A stretch of DNA of 64,000 bases from Hymenopus coronatus (taxonomy: Eukaryota; Arthropoda; Insecta; Mantodea; Hymenopodidae), in NCBI GenBank assembly GCA_030762935.1, contig CM060896.1, forward strand, positions 9,887,501 to 9,951,500. The letters run 5' to 3'. Both the position numbers and the translations under genes were made by a program. This document shows positions 45,720 through 56,937 of this stretch, piece after piece; the first letter of the stretch is position 1, and each line of letters begins with the position of its first letter. The notes under the pieces were generated by a model. The model saw only the letters and a program-made list of their open reading frames with translations, did not search any database and had not been told where the DNA came from.

Positions 45720-46884
45720 TCTGATGTGTTACATTCACATGACTTTCTCTAGCTACTCTACAAAAAATGTCTTATAAAACAAACTTCTTCTGTCAACACA
45801 ATGCTAATCGAGATAAACATTAGCAGAATTTTATTACTTACTTCCTTAAAAGTAGAAGGGAACTAAAGGAATGCGCTATGCTAATGAAATAATCAAATGT
45901 TTTAAAAGCTGTCGTTATGCGATTGTCATTGCAAATCGCTTTTTTTTTTTTTTTTTTTGCTTTTTTTTTTTTTTTTTTAAAGCTTAACGTCATATCGGAC
46001 GATGAATGAAATTGGTGAAATGATACTCAAATGATCTCGGGGTCCATGGAGCTTAAAGTTACTCGACATTCGTCTTCTCAGGATAAGGGAAAACCCCGAG
46101 AAAAAAAAACATTATCCGGGTAACTCACCCTTAGCGAAATTCGAACTCACGACGTTTTGAATGTGAAGCAGATACGCTACCACCAGACTATCCAGGTGGG
46201 TTATGTCTTTTCTTTGCTTGACCAGGAGTAGAACAAAAGAAAAACGGACACTTCCGTCTGAGAAAAGTAAAAATACTTCACAATTGAAACTAATGACAAG
46301 GAATACCTCGAAAACGGTAAGTTCTACGACGAAAAAAGTATATCACATAACTTGTGTATTTTAAAAGAAACACATTTTTTGTATAGTAACTTTTTATCTA
46401 CGTCTTACGGTTTACTAGTTATGTCAAATTAAACAAAATTCATCCAGGTCTTTAGAAGCTATTCCCAGATTCAATATATACATTTTATTTGTGATAGAAA
46501 TGGCTTTAATGTGTGACATTTTAATCAAAATTGTTAGAGCCATTTTTAAGAAAAACAACATTTTCGAAAATTTTTCCATGTAAAGGGTAATTAGGGGTGG
46601 GGGGATTTTCTTGAAAATCTTCATGTCACATCCATGGAAGATACCAAACTTAAATACCAAGTTTGGTATTTAACGGTTTTTTCGTTTTTGAGCTATGTTG
46701 TCCACAGCACACACACACACACACTCACTCACTCACGGACCTGTTTCTGAAAAAAAAAAAAAAAATTGGACTCAGGGTGTCCTAAAACATGTATTTCCGG
46801 TGAAATCTCCACATGGAATTTTTGGGTGGAATACCATACCTTCTCTATTTGCTATGCACATTGTACATATGTGCATGAAAAAGT
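45720..46884 (-). mobile_element. HLR copy, subfamily B, full length, carrying a nested SINE
   Basis: Reverse HLR from TCTGATGTGTTACATTCACATG to a degraded palindrome (TTCTCTATTTGCTATGCACA) and AAAAAGT. It is interrupted at about 45950-46205 by a SINE. The uninterrupted order GCAAATCGCTT...CTTTGCTTGACCAGG is seen in the copy at 50.57 kb. Confidence 0.78.
45950..46205 (-). mobile_element. tRNA-derived SINE nested in an HLR
   Basis: The minus strand reads CCTGGATAGTCTGGTGGTAG, an A-box-like sequence, then GTGAGTTCGAATTTCGC, a B-box. A body follows with CTCGGGGTTTTCCCTTATCC and GACCCCGAGATCATTTGAG, ending in a long A-run (the T-runs at 45943-45978 on +). The tail and the position inside an HLR indicate retroposition. 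A duplication could not be fixed because of the homopolymers. Confidence 0.7.
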
Positions 46885-47058
46885 AAAAATTCATTCTTTA
46901 TTAACACCTTCACAATAAATCATCAGCATTTCCATTTAAACCGAATTCTTTTTTAATTCTAAGTTTGAAAATACCTTCAGTGTTATACTCACATGATTTT
47001 TCTACCCATTCTTCAACAAACTACTCATTAAAAACGTACCCTTAACTTATATTGTATT
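46885..47058 (-). mobile_element. Decayed HLR hairpin-end fragment
   Basis: Near 46978-47050, CAGTGTTATACTCACATGAT followed by TTTTCTACCCATTCTTCAAC resembles the subfamily B hairpin end in reverse. The first 90 bp or so are unassigned. Confidence 0.45.
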
Positions 47059-47898
47059 ACATTCTCTAGCCTGTATCTACAATGTATATAGGGGATAGAG
47101 AAGGTATTGTATTTCCACCCAAAAAATCGATGTCGATATTTCACCGGAAATATTTGTTTAGGGTCCCCCTACTCCAAAAAAAGCATTTTTAGAGAAATGT
47201 CCGTGTGCGTGTCTGTGGACAGCATAGCTCAAAAACAAAAGACCGTTAAAAACCAAAATTGAAATTTAGGTTTAGTATCTTACAAGGCTGAGAGACGAAG
47301 ATTTTCCCCCCACCCTCTTTTACATTTTTCATGGAGCATTTTTCGATTTTTTTTAATATCTCTGTAACGATTTTGATTAAAATCTCTTATATTAAAGATA
47401 TTTAAATGGCAAATAAAATGTTTATCTTGAATTTTCTGGGAATATCTCTGAAGACCTCTTTATTTTGGATGAGTTTTGTATAACTGGCAAACCGTAAGAG
47501 ATATACAAAAACTTACTCCACAAAATGTACATCTCATTATAACACACAATGTATGTCATATACACATTTTCTTTTTGTAGACATTCCGTATTATTTCCTT
47601 CTATTTTAGCGACTTTAACTTTTCCAATCGGGAAAACTCCGAGTCTTCTCGTGTCTCGTTTGTCTGCTCCAGGCAATCCAAGAGATTGGAATTTCAATTG
47701 TTTCGCATACTGACCGATTTATAAAGGACGAGACTATCACTTTAGCCTGTGTATTTTCTTATTTCCCTTCTACTTACAAGGAGCAAGTAATAAGACTAAT
47801 TCTACATATGGTTACCTTGATTAGCATGATGTAGATAACAGATTAATGTTTTCAATAAAAGGTTTATTTACCGAACATCTTGTGAATGGAACAGAGAT
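47059..47898 (+). mobile_element. HLR copy, subfamily B
   Basis: Starts ACATTCTCTAGCCTGTATCT with palindrome arms ending ATATAGGGGATAGAGAAGG. The body is in order. The 3' end is worn: TTGTGAATGGAACAGAGA without the preceding GAGAAAGT. Confidence 0.75.
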
Positions 47899-47903
47899 TT
47901 TCT

Positions 47904-48734
47904 AATTTCTCTACATGTACTATGTACATAGTGTATAGAGAAGGTATTGTATTCCACCCAAAAATTCAATACCGAGATTTCACCGGAAATACATGTTTTA
48001 GGTCCCCATGAATAAAAAAACAGCATTTTCAGAAAAAGGTCCGTGTGTGTGTGTGTTTCTGTGGACAGCATAGCTGAAAAACGAAAACACCGTTCGTATT
48101 TAAGTTTGATATCTTCCAAGTTTGCGACACGAAGATTTTCAAGAAAATCTCCCCACCCTCAACTGCTCTTTATATAGAACTTTTTTCGAAAATTTTGATT
48201 TTCTTAAAAATGGCTTTAACGATCTTGATTAAAATATCCTATATTAAAGATAATTACCTGATAAATAAAAATGTATATCTTGAATTTTCTGGGAATAGCC
48301 TCTGACAACTACTTTATTCTGGATGAATTTTTACTGATTTTTGCATACCTGCTAAACGGTAAGAGATGGACAAAAACTTACTGCATAAAAATGTAGAGCA
48401 CATTTATACATTTTTTTCTTAGAGTTGATCGTTTTTTAGATATTCCTTGTTTTTGGTTCCAGCTTTGAAAAACTTATATGTACTTTTCTCATACAAAAAT
48501 TTGTCAACTCCTGTCCATACAGACAAAGGAACTTCAGTCACATAGCAACCAGCTTTTGACTATCACTTTAACCTATGTTACTCCCTTATTTCGCTTCTAC
48601 TTACTAGGAAGCAAGTAATAAGACTATTTCTGCTATTTTTTTCTCCATTAGCATGAAGTAGATAGAAGCATAAGCTTTTTAACGATAATTTGTTGCAGAT
48701 ATCTAGAGAAAGTCATGTGAATGGAACACATCAG
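47904..48734 (+). mobile_element. HLR copy, subfamily A, full length
   Basis: 831 bp from AATTTCTCTACATGTACTAT, with a near-perfect palindrome TTTCTCTACATGTAC...GTGTATAGAGAAGG, to CTAGAGAAAGTCATGTGAATGG...CACATCAG. It abuts the preceding HLR with only a few bases between. Confidence 0.82.
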
Positions 48735-48737
48735 TTT

Positions 48738-48849
48738 TTTTTTTATTCATGGGTCACAAAATGTACATTTCCAGTATATTTTCGGTATCAAAGTTTTTGT
48801 GGAGTGCATTGAATACCTACTCTCCTAATATGTACGTGGTAGAGAACGT
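48738..48849 (-). mobile_element. HLR end fragment
   Basis: TTTATTCATGGGTCACAAAA, TTTTCGGTATCAAAGTTTTT and a worn palindrome ending GGTAGAGAACGT represent the last 110 bp or so of a reverse copy. It may be the remainder of a copy into which the preceding HLR inserted, as seen at 1159-1277. Confidence 0.6.
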
Positions 48850-49104
48850 AATATTTATTAGAATGTAATAATAAATGCAGATGTTAAAGGGAATTACACT
48901 GAATGTATAGCAATCACCCGAAAAGCGCATTCTGTTGTGTATATTGAAAAGTGGACGAGATGAAAGAAAACAACGGACAGCCTATGTGGCGACAGTGATC
49001 TGTTTTAAGTTTCGCAGACCTGCACCAAACAGGGCCCACCACCTACATCCTCCGTCCGCTGTCTATTCAGCTAGAGATACTAATATTATACACAGAGGCA
49101 GATA
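48850..49104. other. Unassigned spacer
   Basis: About 250 bp without a recognised gene or repeat. It precedes the TATG-type array. Confidence 0.4.
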
Positions 49105-50172
49105 GGTAGGTATGTGTATATTTGTTTATTATGTGTGCATGCATGTATATATGTGGCTGTATGTATGTATGCATGTGTGTATGTATGTGTATGTATGCCT
49201 ATGTGTATGTGTGTATGTGCAAGTATATATGTGCCTGTATGTATGTATGTGTAAGTGCATGTATATGTGTCTGTATGTATGTATGCATGCTAGGTATGCA
49301 TGTAAAGTACGGATGTATGCTTATATGCACGTATGATTGCAAGTATTTATATACGTATGCACCTATGTATGCATGTATGTATGTGTGTATGTGTATGTAT
49401 GCATGCATGTATGTATGTGTGTATGTGCATGTATATATGTGTCTGTATGTGTGTATGTATGCATGCTAGGTATGCATGTATGCATGTAAAGTATGCATGC
49501 ATATATGCACGTATGTATGCATGTATTTATATATGTATGCACATATGTATACATGTATTTATATATGAATGCATGCATGTATGTATGTATGTATGTATGT
49601 ATGTATGTATGTATGTATGTATGCATGCATGTATGTATGTATGTATGTATGTATGTGCATATATGCATGTATGTATGTGTATGTGCATGTATATATGTGT
49701 ATGAATTTATGTATGCATGCTAGGTATGCATGTATGCATGTATGCATGTAAAGTGCGCATATATGCATATATGCACGTATGTATGCATGTATTTATATAT
49801 AAATGCATGTATGTGTATGTGCACGTATATATGTGTCTGTATGTATGCATGTATGTATGTAAGGTACGCATGTATGTAAGGTCAGCATGTATGCATATAT
49901 GCACGTATGTATGCATGTATTTATATATGTATGCACGTATGTATGCATGTATTCATATAAGTATGTAGGTATGTTTGCATGTATGTGTGCATGTTTGTGT
50001 GTATGTATGCATGCATGTATGTATGTATGTATGTGTGTATGTGTATGTTTGCATGCATGTGTGTATGTGCATGTATATATGTGTATGTATTTATGTATGC
50101 ATGCTTGGTATGCATGTAAGGTACGCATGTATATATGCATGTATGTGTGTATGTGTGCTTGTACGTATGCAG
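49105..50172. repeat. TATG-type (TGTATG) microsatellite, 1.07 kb
   Basis: Degenerate (ATGT)n/(GTAT)n with interspersed GCATGC, GTGTCTGT and TATATATG words. Longer blocks repeat, for example ATGCATGCTAGGTATGCATG near 49282, 49459 and 49716. The tetranucleotide step gives cysteine/methionine/tyrosine-rich frames in every phase, none of them credible as protein. Confidence 0.93.
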
Positions 50173-50361
50173 TGTATGCCGGAGGGAATCTTCACGACAG
50201 CCATTAGCTTATTGTACGTCAGAGCCCAGGAGGATAGAATGAGATGAGAGTAATTACAACGGGCAGCCGGAACCGGACGGCTGGAGGGAGCCAAGTTCCA
50301 ATAGATTCAACACGAGTTAAATATATAATTACGACTGAAATCAAATACTCAAAAACAAAAA
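50173..50361. other. Unassigned spacer
   Basis: About 190 bp, with moderate G+C near CCGGAACCGGACGGCTGG. No gene is recognised. Confidence 0.4.
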
Positions 50362-50908
50362 TCTGATGTGTTACACTCACATGACTTTCTCTGGCTGCTC
50401 TACAAACAAACTTCTTACAAAAGATCCTTCTTCTTTCTACACAATGCTAATCGAGATAAACATTAGCAGAATGTTCTTATTACTTAGTTCCTTATAAGTA
50501 GAAGGGAACTAAAAGAGTGCGCTATGCTAAAGTGATAGTCAAATGTTTTAAAAGCTGTTGTTATGCGATTGTTATTGCAAATCGCTTGTTTGCTTGACCA
50601 GGCGTAGAACAAAAGAAAAACGGATACTTCCGTCTGAGAACAGTACAAGTACTTTACAACTGAAACAAATAACAAGGAATATCTTGAAAACACCAAACTC
50701 TATGAAAAAAATGTATACGATATAAATTGTGTATTTTAACAAAATCTACATTTTTTGTGTACTAAGTTTTTGTCTTCATCCAGAATAAACAGATCTTCAG
50801 AAGCTATTCCCAGAAAATTGAAGATATTTAATTTGTGATAGAAATAGCTTTAATATATGGTATTTTAATCAAAATCGTTAGAGCCATTTTTAGAAAAAGT
50901 TTTCGAAA
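50362..50908 (-). mobile_element. HLR copy, subfamily B, truncated at an inverted junction
   Basis: Reverse HLR with a clean hairpin end (TCTGATGTGTTACACTCACATG) and the subfamily B marker AAAACGGATACTTCCGTCTG. It stops at GTTTTCGAAA, where the sequence turns round into a forward HLR. The terminal third is missing. Confidence 0.75.
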
Positions 50909-51065
50909 GCTCTAACGGTTTTGATTAAAATACCGTACTTTACATGACAAATGATACGTATTTCCTGGCAATAGCTTCTGAAACCTATCCATTCTGCTTG
51001 CTTTTACGTAGACTGTCAAAAACTTATCGCCAAACTGTAATCTTGTTAAAACAAAATTTATGTCT
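50909..51065 (+). mobile_element. HLR fragment, forward, internal
   Basis: GCTCTAACGGTTTTGATTAA through CTTGTTAAAACAAAATTTATG is the middle of a forward HLR. With the preceding reverse copy it forms a short inverted repeat around 50868-50937. Confidence 0.6.
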
Positions 51066-51188
51066 TTTAATTTTTACTTTGTCTAGTCCAGTATGTAAAA
51101 CGCACATAGTGGAATAGAGAAGGTATTGTATTCCACCCAAAACTTCGATACCGGAAATTTGTTTTCAGACACTGTGAATCCAAAAAAT

Positions 51189-51894
51189 TCTGATGTGTTC
51201 CATTCACATGACTTTCTCTAAATTTCTGCAACAAATTATTTTTAAAAAGCTTATGCTTCTATTTACTTCATTTGAATCCAGAAAAAAATTAGCAGAAATA
51301 GTCTTATTACTTGCTTCCTTGTAAGTAGAAGCAAAATAAGGGAGTAACATAGGTTAAAGTGATAGTCAAAAGCAGGTTGGTATGTGACTGAAGTTCCATT
51401 GTTTGTATGGACACGAGTTGACAAATTCCAGTATGAGAAAAGTATAAGTTTTTCTAAGCTGAAACCAAAAATAAGGCATATCTAAAAACAATCAATTCCA
51501 CGAAAAAAAAAAAAAAAAAAAGTATATAACATAAATGGTGTGTTTTAAAGTGCTGTACATTTTTTGAGTGGTAAGTTTTTGTCCATCTCTTATGGTATAG
51601 CAGTTATGCAAAATTTCGTAAAATTCATCCAGAATAAAGTAGTCTTCAGAGGCTATTCCCAGAAAATTCAAGATATACATTTTATTTCTCAAATAAATAT
51701 CTTAAGTATACGACATTTTAATCAAAATCGTTAGAGCCATTTTTAAGAAAATCAAAAGTTTCGAAATTTTTTCCATGTAAAGGGTAGCTGGGGGTGGGGG
51801 GATTTTCTTAAAAATCTTCGTGTCGCATCCTTGGAGGATATCAAACTTAAATACCTTTCCTATACACTATCTACATAGTACGTATAGAGAAAGT
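51189..51894 (-). mobile_element. HLR copy, subfamily A, nested, internally deleted
   Basis: Reverse HLR from TCTGATGTGTTCCATTCACATG to CGTATAGAGAAAGT. Between AAACTTAAATACC and TTTCCTATACACTATC about 200 bp are missing, apparently through recombination between two ATACC words. It lies in the T/A tract of the host HLR. Confidence 0.82.
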
Positions 51895-52060
51895 AAAAAG
51901 AACTTTTAGAAAAATGTCCGTGTGTGTGTGTGTCTGTCTGTCAGTGTGTGTGCCTTTGGGCAGCATAGGTCAAAAAAGAAAAATTCGTTAACTTCCAAGG
52001 ATGCGACACGGAATTTTTTAAGGAAATTCTCCCACTCCAAACTAACCTTCACATGGAAAA

Positions 52061-52279
52061 AAAAAAAAAAAGCAAAAAATGGGCCGAGCCGCGGCCGAGT
52101 GAATAGACCACTCGCCTCTCACCTAGATGGCCCGGGTTCGATTCCAAGGGACCGCATTAGAGATTTGTGGTGGACAAAGCGTGTTCTCCAGTTTCCCCGC
52201 CATCATATTCTCTTATCAGCAGTGTCATCTCTTGCGGGGCCACAAGTAGTAAAAGCGGGCGTTAAACACTATAAAAAAA
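52061..52279 (+). mobile_element. tRNA-derived SINE with target-site duplication
   Basis: GCGGCCGAGTGAATAGACCA (A-box region) and CCCGGGTTCGATTCC (B-box) sit at tRNA-like spacing. A body follows with GTGGTGGACAAAGCGTGTTC, CTCCAGTTTCCCCGCCATCA and TCTCTTGCGGGGCCACAAG, then a short tail TATAAAAAAA. The 10-bp ACATGGAAAA flanks both sides (52051-52060 and 52280-52289). It is the normal HLR sequence at this point, so it is a genuine duplication of the target. RNA polymerase III transcription and LINE-driven retroposition are inferred from the family type. Confidence 0.82.
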
Positions 52280-52352
52280 ACATGGAAAACGTTTCGAAAT
52301 TTTCTTATTTTCTCAAAAATGTCTGTAACGGTTTTGATTAAAATATTGTATA

Positions 52353-53183
52353 CTAGCTGACCTGGCGAACTTTGTTCCGCCTTAGAAGCAATAAATGAGC
52401 AGATTTTGGATTTTATTCCCTTTTCCTTCCCAAATACCTTATTGACCTGTTATTCTTATAACCTTTATTCCTGTTATCCAAAAAAAAAAACCCGTGGCAT
52501 GGGTTGCACTCTTCAGTGAAGCAGCTTGTGATAGACGACATTTCTTGTTTTATTATCAGCCGCAAAAACAAATAACGCAGATGATCTTCCGACCCGTGAA
52601 CAAGCCACATATAATTGACCATTGGAAAAACATGGATTTTCTAGATTCAGACCACAAACTTTCAACGATTGGCCTTGTCATTTGTTAACGGTCATGGCGA
52701 ATGCAAGACGGATCGGAAATTGAAGTCGTTTAAACTCAAACGGTTGGGATCATCGGGATCCTCGGAATGAGAACTTCCTCACCTTCGAATTTTCCTTTGA
52801 GTATCGTCGCGTAAATCACATTGTACATCAATTTACTTGCCACCAAACGCGTTCCGTTGCACAGTTTTGGTTGGTTTATGTTTCGAAGCATGATTGCTAC
52901 GGAGCCAACCTTTAGCCGTAAAGTAAGCCAGGCACATCCAAGGAGTTTAAACATTCAATTGCCTTGGTCGCGGCGTTCTTAATGATAATATCAGCACAAT
53001 GAGCTAATAAAAACTCGAACAAACACCATAGACAACAATGCGTTTTGTTATGTCACGTCCCACGGAAACTGGATCAAAAGTATCCTATGTCCGTCTCCTG
53101 GTTCTCAGCGACCTCCCCACAGATTTTCAGCCGTTCTTGAGTTGTAAATAGTGTAACTAACACGACTTTCTTTTATATATAGA
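52353..53183 (-). mobile_element. 831-bp Helitron with both termini
   Basis: On the minus strand the element starts TCTATATATAAAAGAAAGTC and ends with a hairpin (GGCGGAAC/GTTCGCC), then AGGTCAGCTAG. These are the 5'-TC, subterminal hairpin and CTRR (CTAG) ends of a Helitron. It lies between A and T with no duplication. Deleting it restores TTGTATA|TTAAAGATATTTAC, exactly the order of uninterrupted HLRs. It carries only a helicase scrap, so it would depend on a helper. Confidence 0.92.
52660..52954 (-). pseudogene. Helitron PIF1-type helicase C-terminal fragment
   Basis: The minus-strand frame reads LKVGSVAIMLRNINQPKLCN, GTRLVASKLMYNVI and ATILKGKFEGEEVLIPRIPM, the C-terminal part of the Rep/helicase protein of Helitrons. 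Downstream, PFEFKRLQFPIRLAFAMT-like codons continue in another frame (about 52740-52690). The Walker motifs and Rep domain are absent. The full protein would nick, unwind and roll out the element; this remnant is non-functional. Confidence 0.85.
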
Positions 53184-53654
53184 TTAAAGATATTTACACG
53201 CAAAATAAAATGTATGTTTAGAATTTTCTGGGAATTGCCTCTGATGGCTGCTTTATTCTGGATCAATTTTACGGAATTTTGCATAACTGCTACACCGTAA
53301 GAGATGGACAAAATCTTACCACACAAGAAACGTAGACCACATTAAAGCACTCAATGTATGTTATATACATTTTTTTTCATGGAGTTGGCCAGTTTTCAGA
53401 TATTTCTTGTTATGGATTTCAGTTTTAAGATACTTAAACCTGTTTTTAAAACATTTGACTATCGTTTTAGCCGAGTGTATTCCCTTATTTCCCTCCTACT
53501 TAAAAGAAAGCATTTCTGCTTATGTTTATCTCGAATATCTTGAAGTAAACAGAAGAATAAGCTTTTCAACAATAATTTATTACAGAGATGTAGAGAAAGT
53601 CCTGTGAATGGAACACATTGACTTCAGAACATAAGTATCTGCTTGTCTATCTTT

Positions 53655-53972
53655 TAAGGTTTACCAGATATAGAAAAGTCAGAAAACTGAAAAAAAAAAA
53701 AAGTCATGAAAATATGTTATTCATATGACATTTCATTAGAAACCATTAGAGCAATTTTTGAGGAAATCTAAACATTTTGAAAAATGTACCATGTAAAGGG
53801 TAATTGGGGTGGGAGGAATGTCTTAAACATCTTCGTGTCGCATCATTGGAAAATATTCAGCTTGAATACCAAGTTGGTATTTAACCGACCTTTCGTTTTT
53901 GGGAAATCTCGGTAGATATAGGCTTTTTGGGTGATACACAATACAATGTACATATCCGCTAGAAATGAAATG
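53655..53972 (-). mobile_element. Old HLR fragment
   Basis: Degenerate reverse HLR landmarks: TTTAAGGTTTACCAG, CATGTAAAGGGTAATTGGGG, CATCTTCGTGTCGCATC and CCGACCTTTCGTTTTTG. Much shorter and more diverged than the neighbouring copies, with both ends worn. Confidence 0.6.
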
Positions 53973-54497
53973 CTGAGGATTTTTACACCCCAAAAAATGT
54001 ATCGTACGCCGCAGTTTTGAACTCGCGACCTTGGGTACACAGAGCACAAATAGTGTTAGACATGGAATTTGATTGTCTGTAGGGGACTTATAGGGCGTGT
54101 GTCGCTCTAATTGGGGAAGGTTGTAGCTTACTGCTGTAGTACACGTTACCTAACCTCACTTCCAGTTGAGGGAGGTGGCTATTCCTATTAGCGAATGAGG
54201 TTTGCTCTATTGGGTCGATATAGAACAAGGCGACAGTATCATGACGTAATAAAGTACCCTACAAATGGTACGGAACAAGGTTCATGTGTGCTGCGAACTT
54301 CATAAAGCAAGAAGCACGTAAGGTGTGACAAAGAACAGAAGAGCATCGATCGCAGTCTGGCACTTGTTTTTCTAGGCAGGCCGTGGCGCCATGTCAACAA
54401 GCAAACATTCCTTCTCACACGTATATTACGTGTACTTCACTGCTACAACCTCGTACATCAGTATTGCCAACACATTTCAGGAGACGAGAACAAAAGT
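53973..54497. other. Unassigned stretch, possible tRNA-like relic
   Basis: About 525 bp with no protein-coding signal. On the minus strand near 54010-54050, CAAGGTCGCGAGTTCAAAAC is B-box-like, but I see no convincing A-box. The rest is single-copy here. Confidence 0.35.
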
Positions 54498-55174
54498 CAA
54501 AAGCTGGCTCTTATGTAACGGAACTTCCTTTGTTTCTGTGGACACGAGTTGATAAATTCCTGTATGAAAAAAGTATTAGTTTTTCAAAGGTGAAACCAAA
54601 AGCAAGGAATATCTCAACAACGATCAACTCCACGAAAAAAATGTAACATAAATTGTGTGTTTTAATGTGCTCTACATTTTTTGTATGGTAAGTTTTTGTC
54701 TAACTCTTACGGTTTGCCAGTTATTCAAAATGCCTGCAGAATAAAGTATTCTTCTAGGGCTACTCCTAGAAAATTGAACATTTGTCAGGTAAATATCTTT
54801 AATATATGATCTTTTAATCAAAATTGTGAGACCCATTTTTCAGAAAAACAAAATTTCCATGTAAAGGGTAGTTGGGGGTGGGGGAAAATCTTCGTGTCTC
54901 ATCCTTGGAAGATACTAAACTTGAATACCAACTTTGGTATTTAACCGACTTTTCGTTTATGAGCTATGCTATTCACACACACACACGCTCACACAGACAC
55001 ACAGAGACACACGCGCACACACTCACAGGCACAGGGACCTTTTTCCAAATTTTTTTTTTTTTTTGGAATCAGGGGACCCAAATTATGTATTTCCGGTGAG
55101 ATCTCGGTGTCGAATTTTTGGGTGGAATACAATACGTTCTTTATACACTATGTACATAGTACTTTAGAGAAAGT
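54498..55174 (-). mobile_element. HLR copy, subfamily A, hairpin end missing
   Basis: Reverse HLR from TCAAAAGCTGGCTCTTATGT to the palindrome and TTTAGAGAAAGT. The (CA)n tract at 54975-55030 is long and carries CACACGCGCACAC. Confidence 0.75.
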
Positions 55175-55179
55175 AAAAA

Positions 55180-55386
55180 TCATTAAAGCCATCTTTGAAA
55201 AAATCAAAATTTTCGACATTTTTTTCCATGTAAGAGGTTAGTTTAGTGTGAGGAAAGTTTCTTCGAAATGTTCATGTCGCATCCTTGGAAGATACTAACG
55301 GTATATTCTAAGTTGGTATTTAACAGTCTTTTCATTTTACATTTATTGTGTTCACAAACACACGAGCGTTTTTCTAGCAATGCTTT
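55180..55386 (-). mobile_element. HLR fragment
   Basis: Reverse HLR interior from AAAGCCATCTTTGAAAAAAT to CACGAGCGTTTTTCTAGCAA. It ends in a T-tract where the next forward HLR begins. The counterpart end beyond the insertion was not found. Confidence 0.6.
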
Positions 55387-55388
55387 TT

Positions 55389-56204
55389 ACTTTCTCTACA
55401 CGTACTAAGTACATAGCGTAAAGAGAAGGTATTGTATTGCACCCAAAATTTCGATAGCGAGATTTCACCGGAAATAAATGTTTTGGGACTTCCTGAATCT
55501 ACAAAAAGTATTTCTAGAAAAAGGTCCGTGTATGTGTGTGTTTGTGTACAGCATAGCACAAAAACGAAAGATTTGTTAAATACCAAACTTGGGATATAAG
55601 TCCGGTATCTCGCAAGGATGCGAACGAAGATTTTCAAGAAAATCCCCCCATTTCCAACTACCCTTTACATGGAACATTTTTTGAAAATGTGCACCTTCTT
55701 AATAATGTCGCTACGATTTTGATTAAAATACCGTATATTAAAGATGTTTATATGACAAATAAAATGTATATCTTAATTTTTCTGGGAAATTTTGCGTAAC
55801 TGGTGAACCGTAAGAGATAGACAGAAACTTACTACACAAAAAATGCAGATCACATTAAAAGACACAATTTATGCCATATACGTTTTTTTCGTGGAATTGG
55901 CCATCTCTGAGATATTCCCTGTTATTTGTTTCAGATTTAAAATACTTATACTTTTCTCACACAGAAAGCTGAAAACTCCTGGCCCGGCATAGAAACGGAC
56001 TTCAATCACATGTCAACCAGCTTTTAAAATATGAGACTGTCGTTTTAGCCCAGGGTATTTCCCTTCTACTTACAAGGAAGCAAATAATTAAGACCATTTC
56101 TGCTAATGTTTATCTGGATTATAATTAAGCAGATAGAAGAGTACGCTGTCTAACAACAATTGGTCACAGAAATGTAAAGAAAAGTCATGTGAATGAAACA
56201 CAAA
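55389..56204 (+). mobile_element. HLR copy with worn 3' end
   Basis: Starts ACTTTCTCTACACGTACTAA with the palindrome, with the body in order. The last third resembles the 12.64-13.44 kb copy (GGAATTGGCCATCTCTGAGA). Ends AAAGAAAAGTCATGTGAATG, AAACACAAAG. Confidence 0.72.
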
Positions 56205-56736
56205 GCCAATTGGAGTTAATGTAAAGTTACTCACATGTGAGTAAAGCAGAAGGAAGAAAGTGAGCACGTTATCGCAGGAGTCATAAAGCACCAGTCGTAT
56301 ACCCTTATCACATGCCCAAGGAAACCTCTATCTGCAACGTGGAGCACGTAGCCTTTTCTGACGTTCGTATACCAAAACATAGTGAATGGCAGCAAATCCC
56401 CCCTCTGTAAAACGATATTTACCTTCTCACCAATTCATGTTACTGTATAACTGAGGTAAAATCGTTCTCTACGTCGCTGTAACAAATTACTGTTAAACAA
56501 CTAACTCTTCTATCTAATGTAATGTTCTAGCAAATTCCAACACGCAATATGCCTTTTCCACAGGATTTTCCGCCATTTCAGCTTCTGCAACAACAAACAA
56601 AACACTACAGCGTTACCAATAGTAACAAACGAAACGGTGAGAGTTTCTCAACATACCTCCAAAATAATTAGGTTGCTATCTCTAATAGTTTTTGTTTTAC
56701 AGGCAGTTGAAGTTGTCTATTTCTTTTGTAGTAACC

Positions 56737-56741
<5 letters not shown>
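56205..56741. other. Unassigned stretch
   Basis: About 540 bp. A short HLR hairpin-side scrap is possible near 56465-56530 (CTCTACGTCGCTGTAACAAATT, CTCTTCTATC). No gene is recognised. Confidence 0.4.

Positions 56742-56832
<91 letters not shown>
56742..56832. repeat. (TA)n(GT)n compound microsatellite
   Basis: About 46 bp of alternating TA followed by about 44 bp of alternating GT, leading into an HLR fragment. The GT part may be the expanded internal tract of that HLR or an independent microsatellite. Confidence 0.95.
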
Positions 56833-56835
<3 letters not shown>

Positions 56836-56925
56836 AAAGGAATTGCATATCATTAAAACATTTGATAGCGAAATTTCACAGCAAATAGGTACCATGTGTT
56901 TTGAGGCCTCCTGAATGGATTTTTG
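56833..56925 (+). mobile_element. HLR fragment
   Basis: TAGAAAAGGAATTGCATATC, CATTTGATAGCGAAATTTCA and GGCCTCCTGAATGGATTTTT make up the first 90 bp or so after an HLR palindrome. The copy breaks off where the next HLR starts. Confidence 0.6.
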
Positions 56926-56937
56926 TTTGTTTTTTTT

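Larger units (their letters stand above)
51076..53620 (+). mobile_element. HLR copy hosting three nested insertions
   Basis: The forward HLR starts ACTTTGTCTAGTCCAGTATG and reaches CTGTGAATCCAAAAAA at 51187. It is interrupted by a reverse HLR, resumes at 51895 (GAACTTTTAGAAAAATGTCC), and is interrupted again by a SINE at 52061-52279 and by a Helitron at 52353-53183. It then continues to GTAGAGAAAGTCCTGTGAATGG and ACACATTGA at about 53620. Removing the three inserts leaves a normal HLR order of about 780 bp. Confidence 0.85.

Noticed and set aside
49112..50207. Cys/Met/Tyr-rich frames in all phases
   Set aside because: Product of the TATG-type microsatellite.
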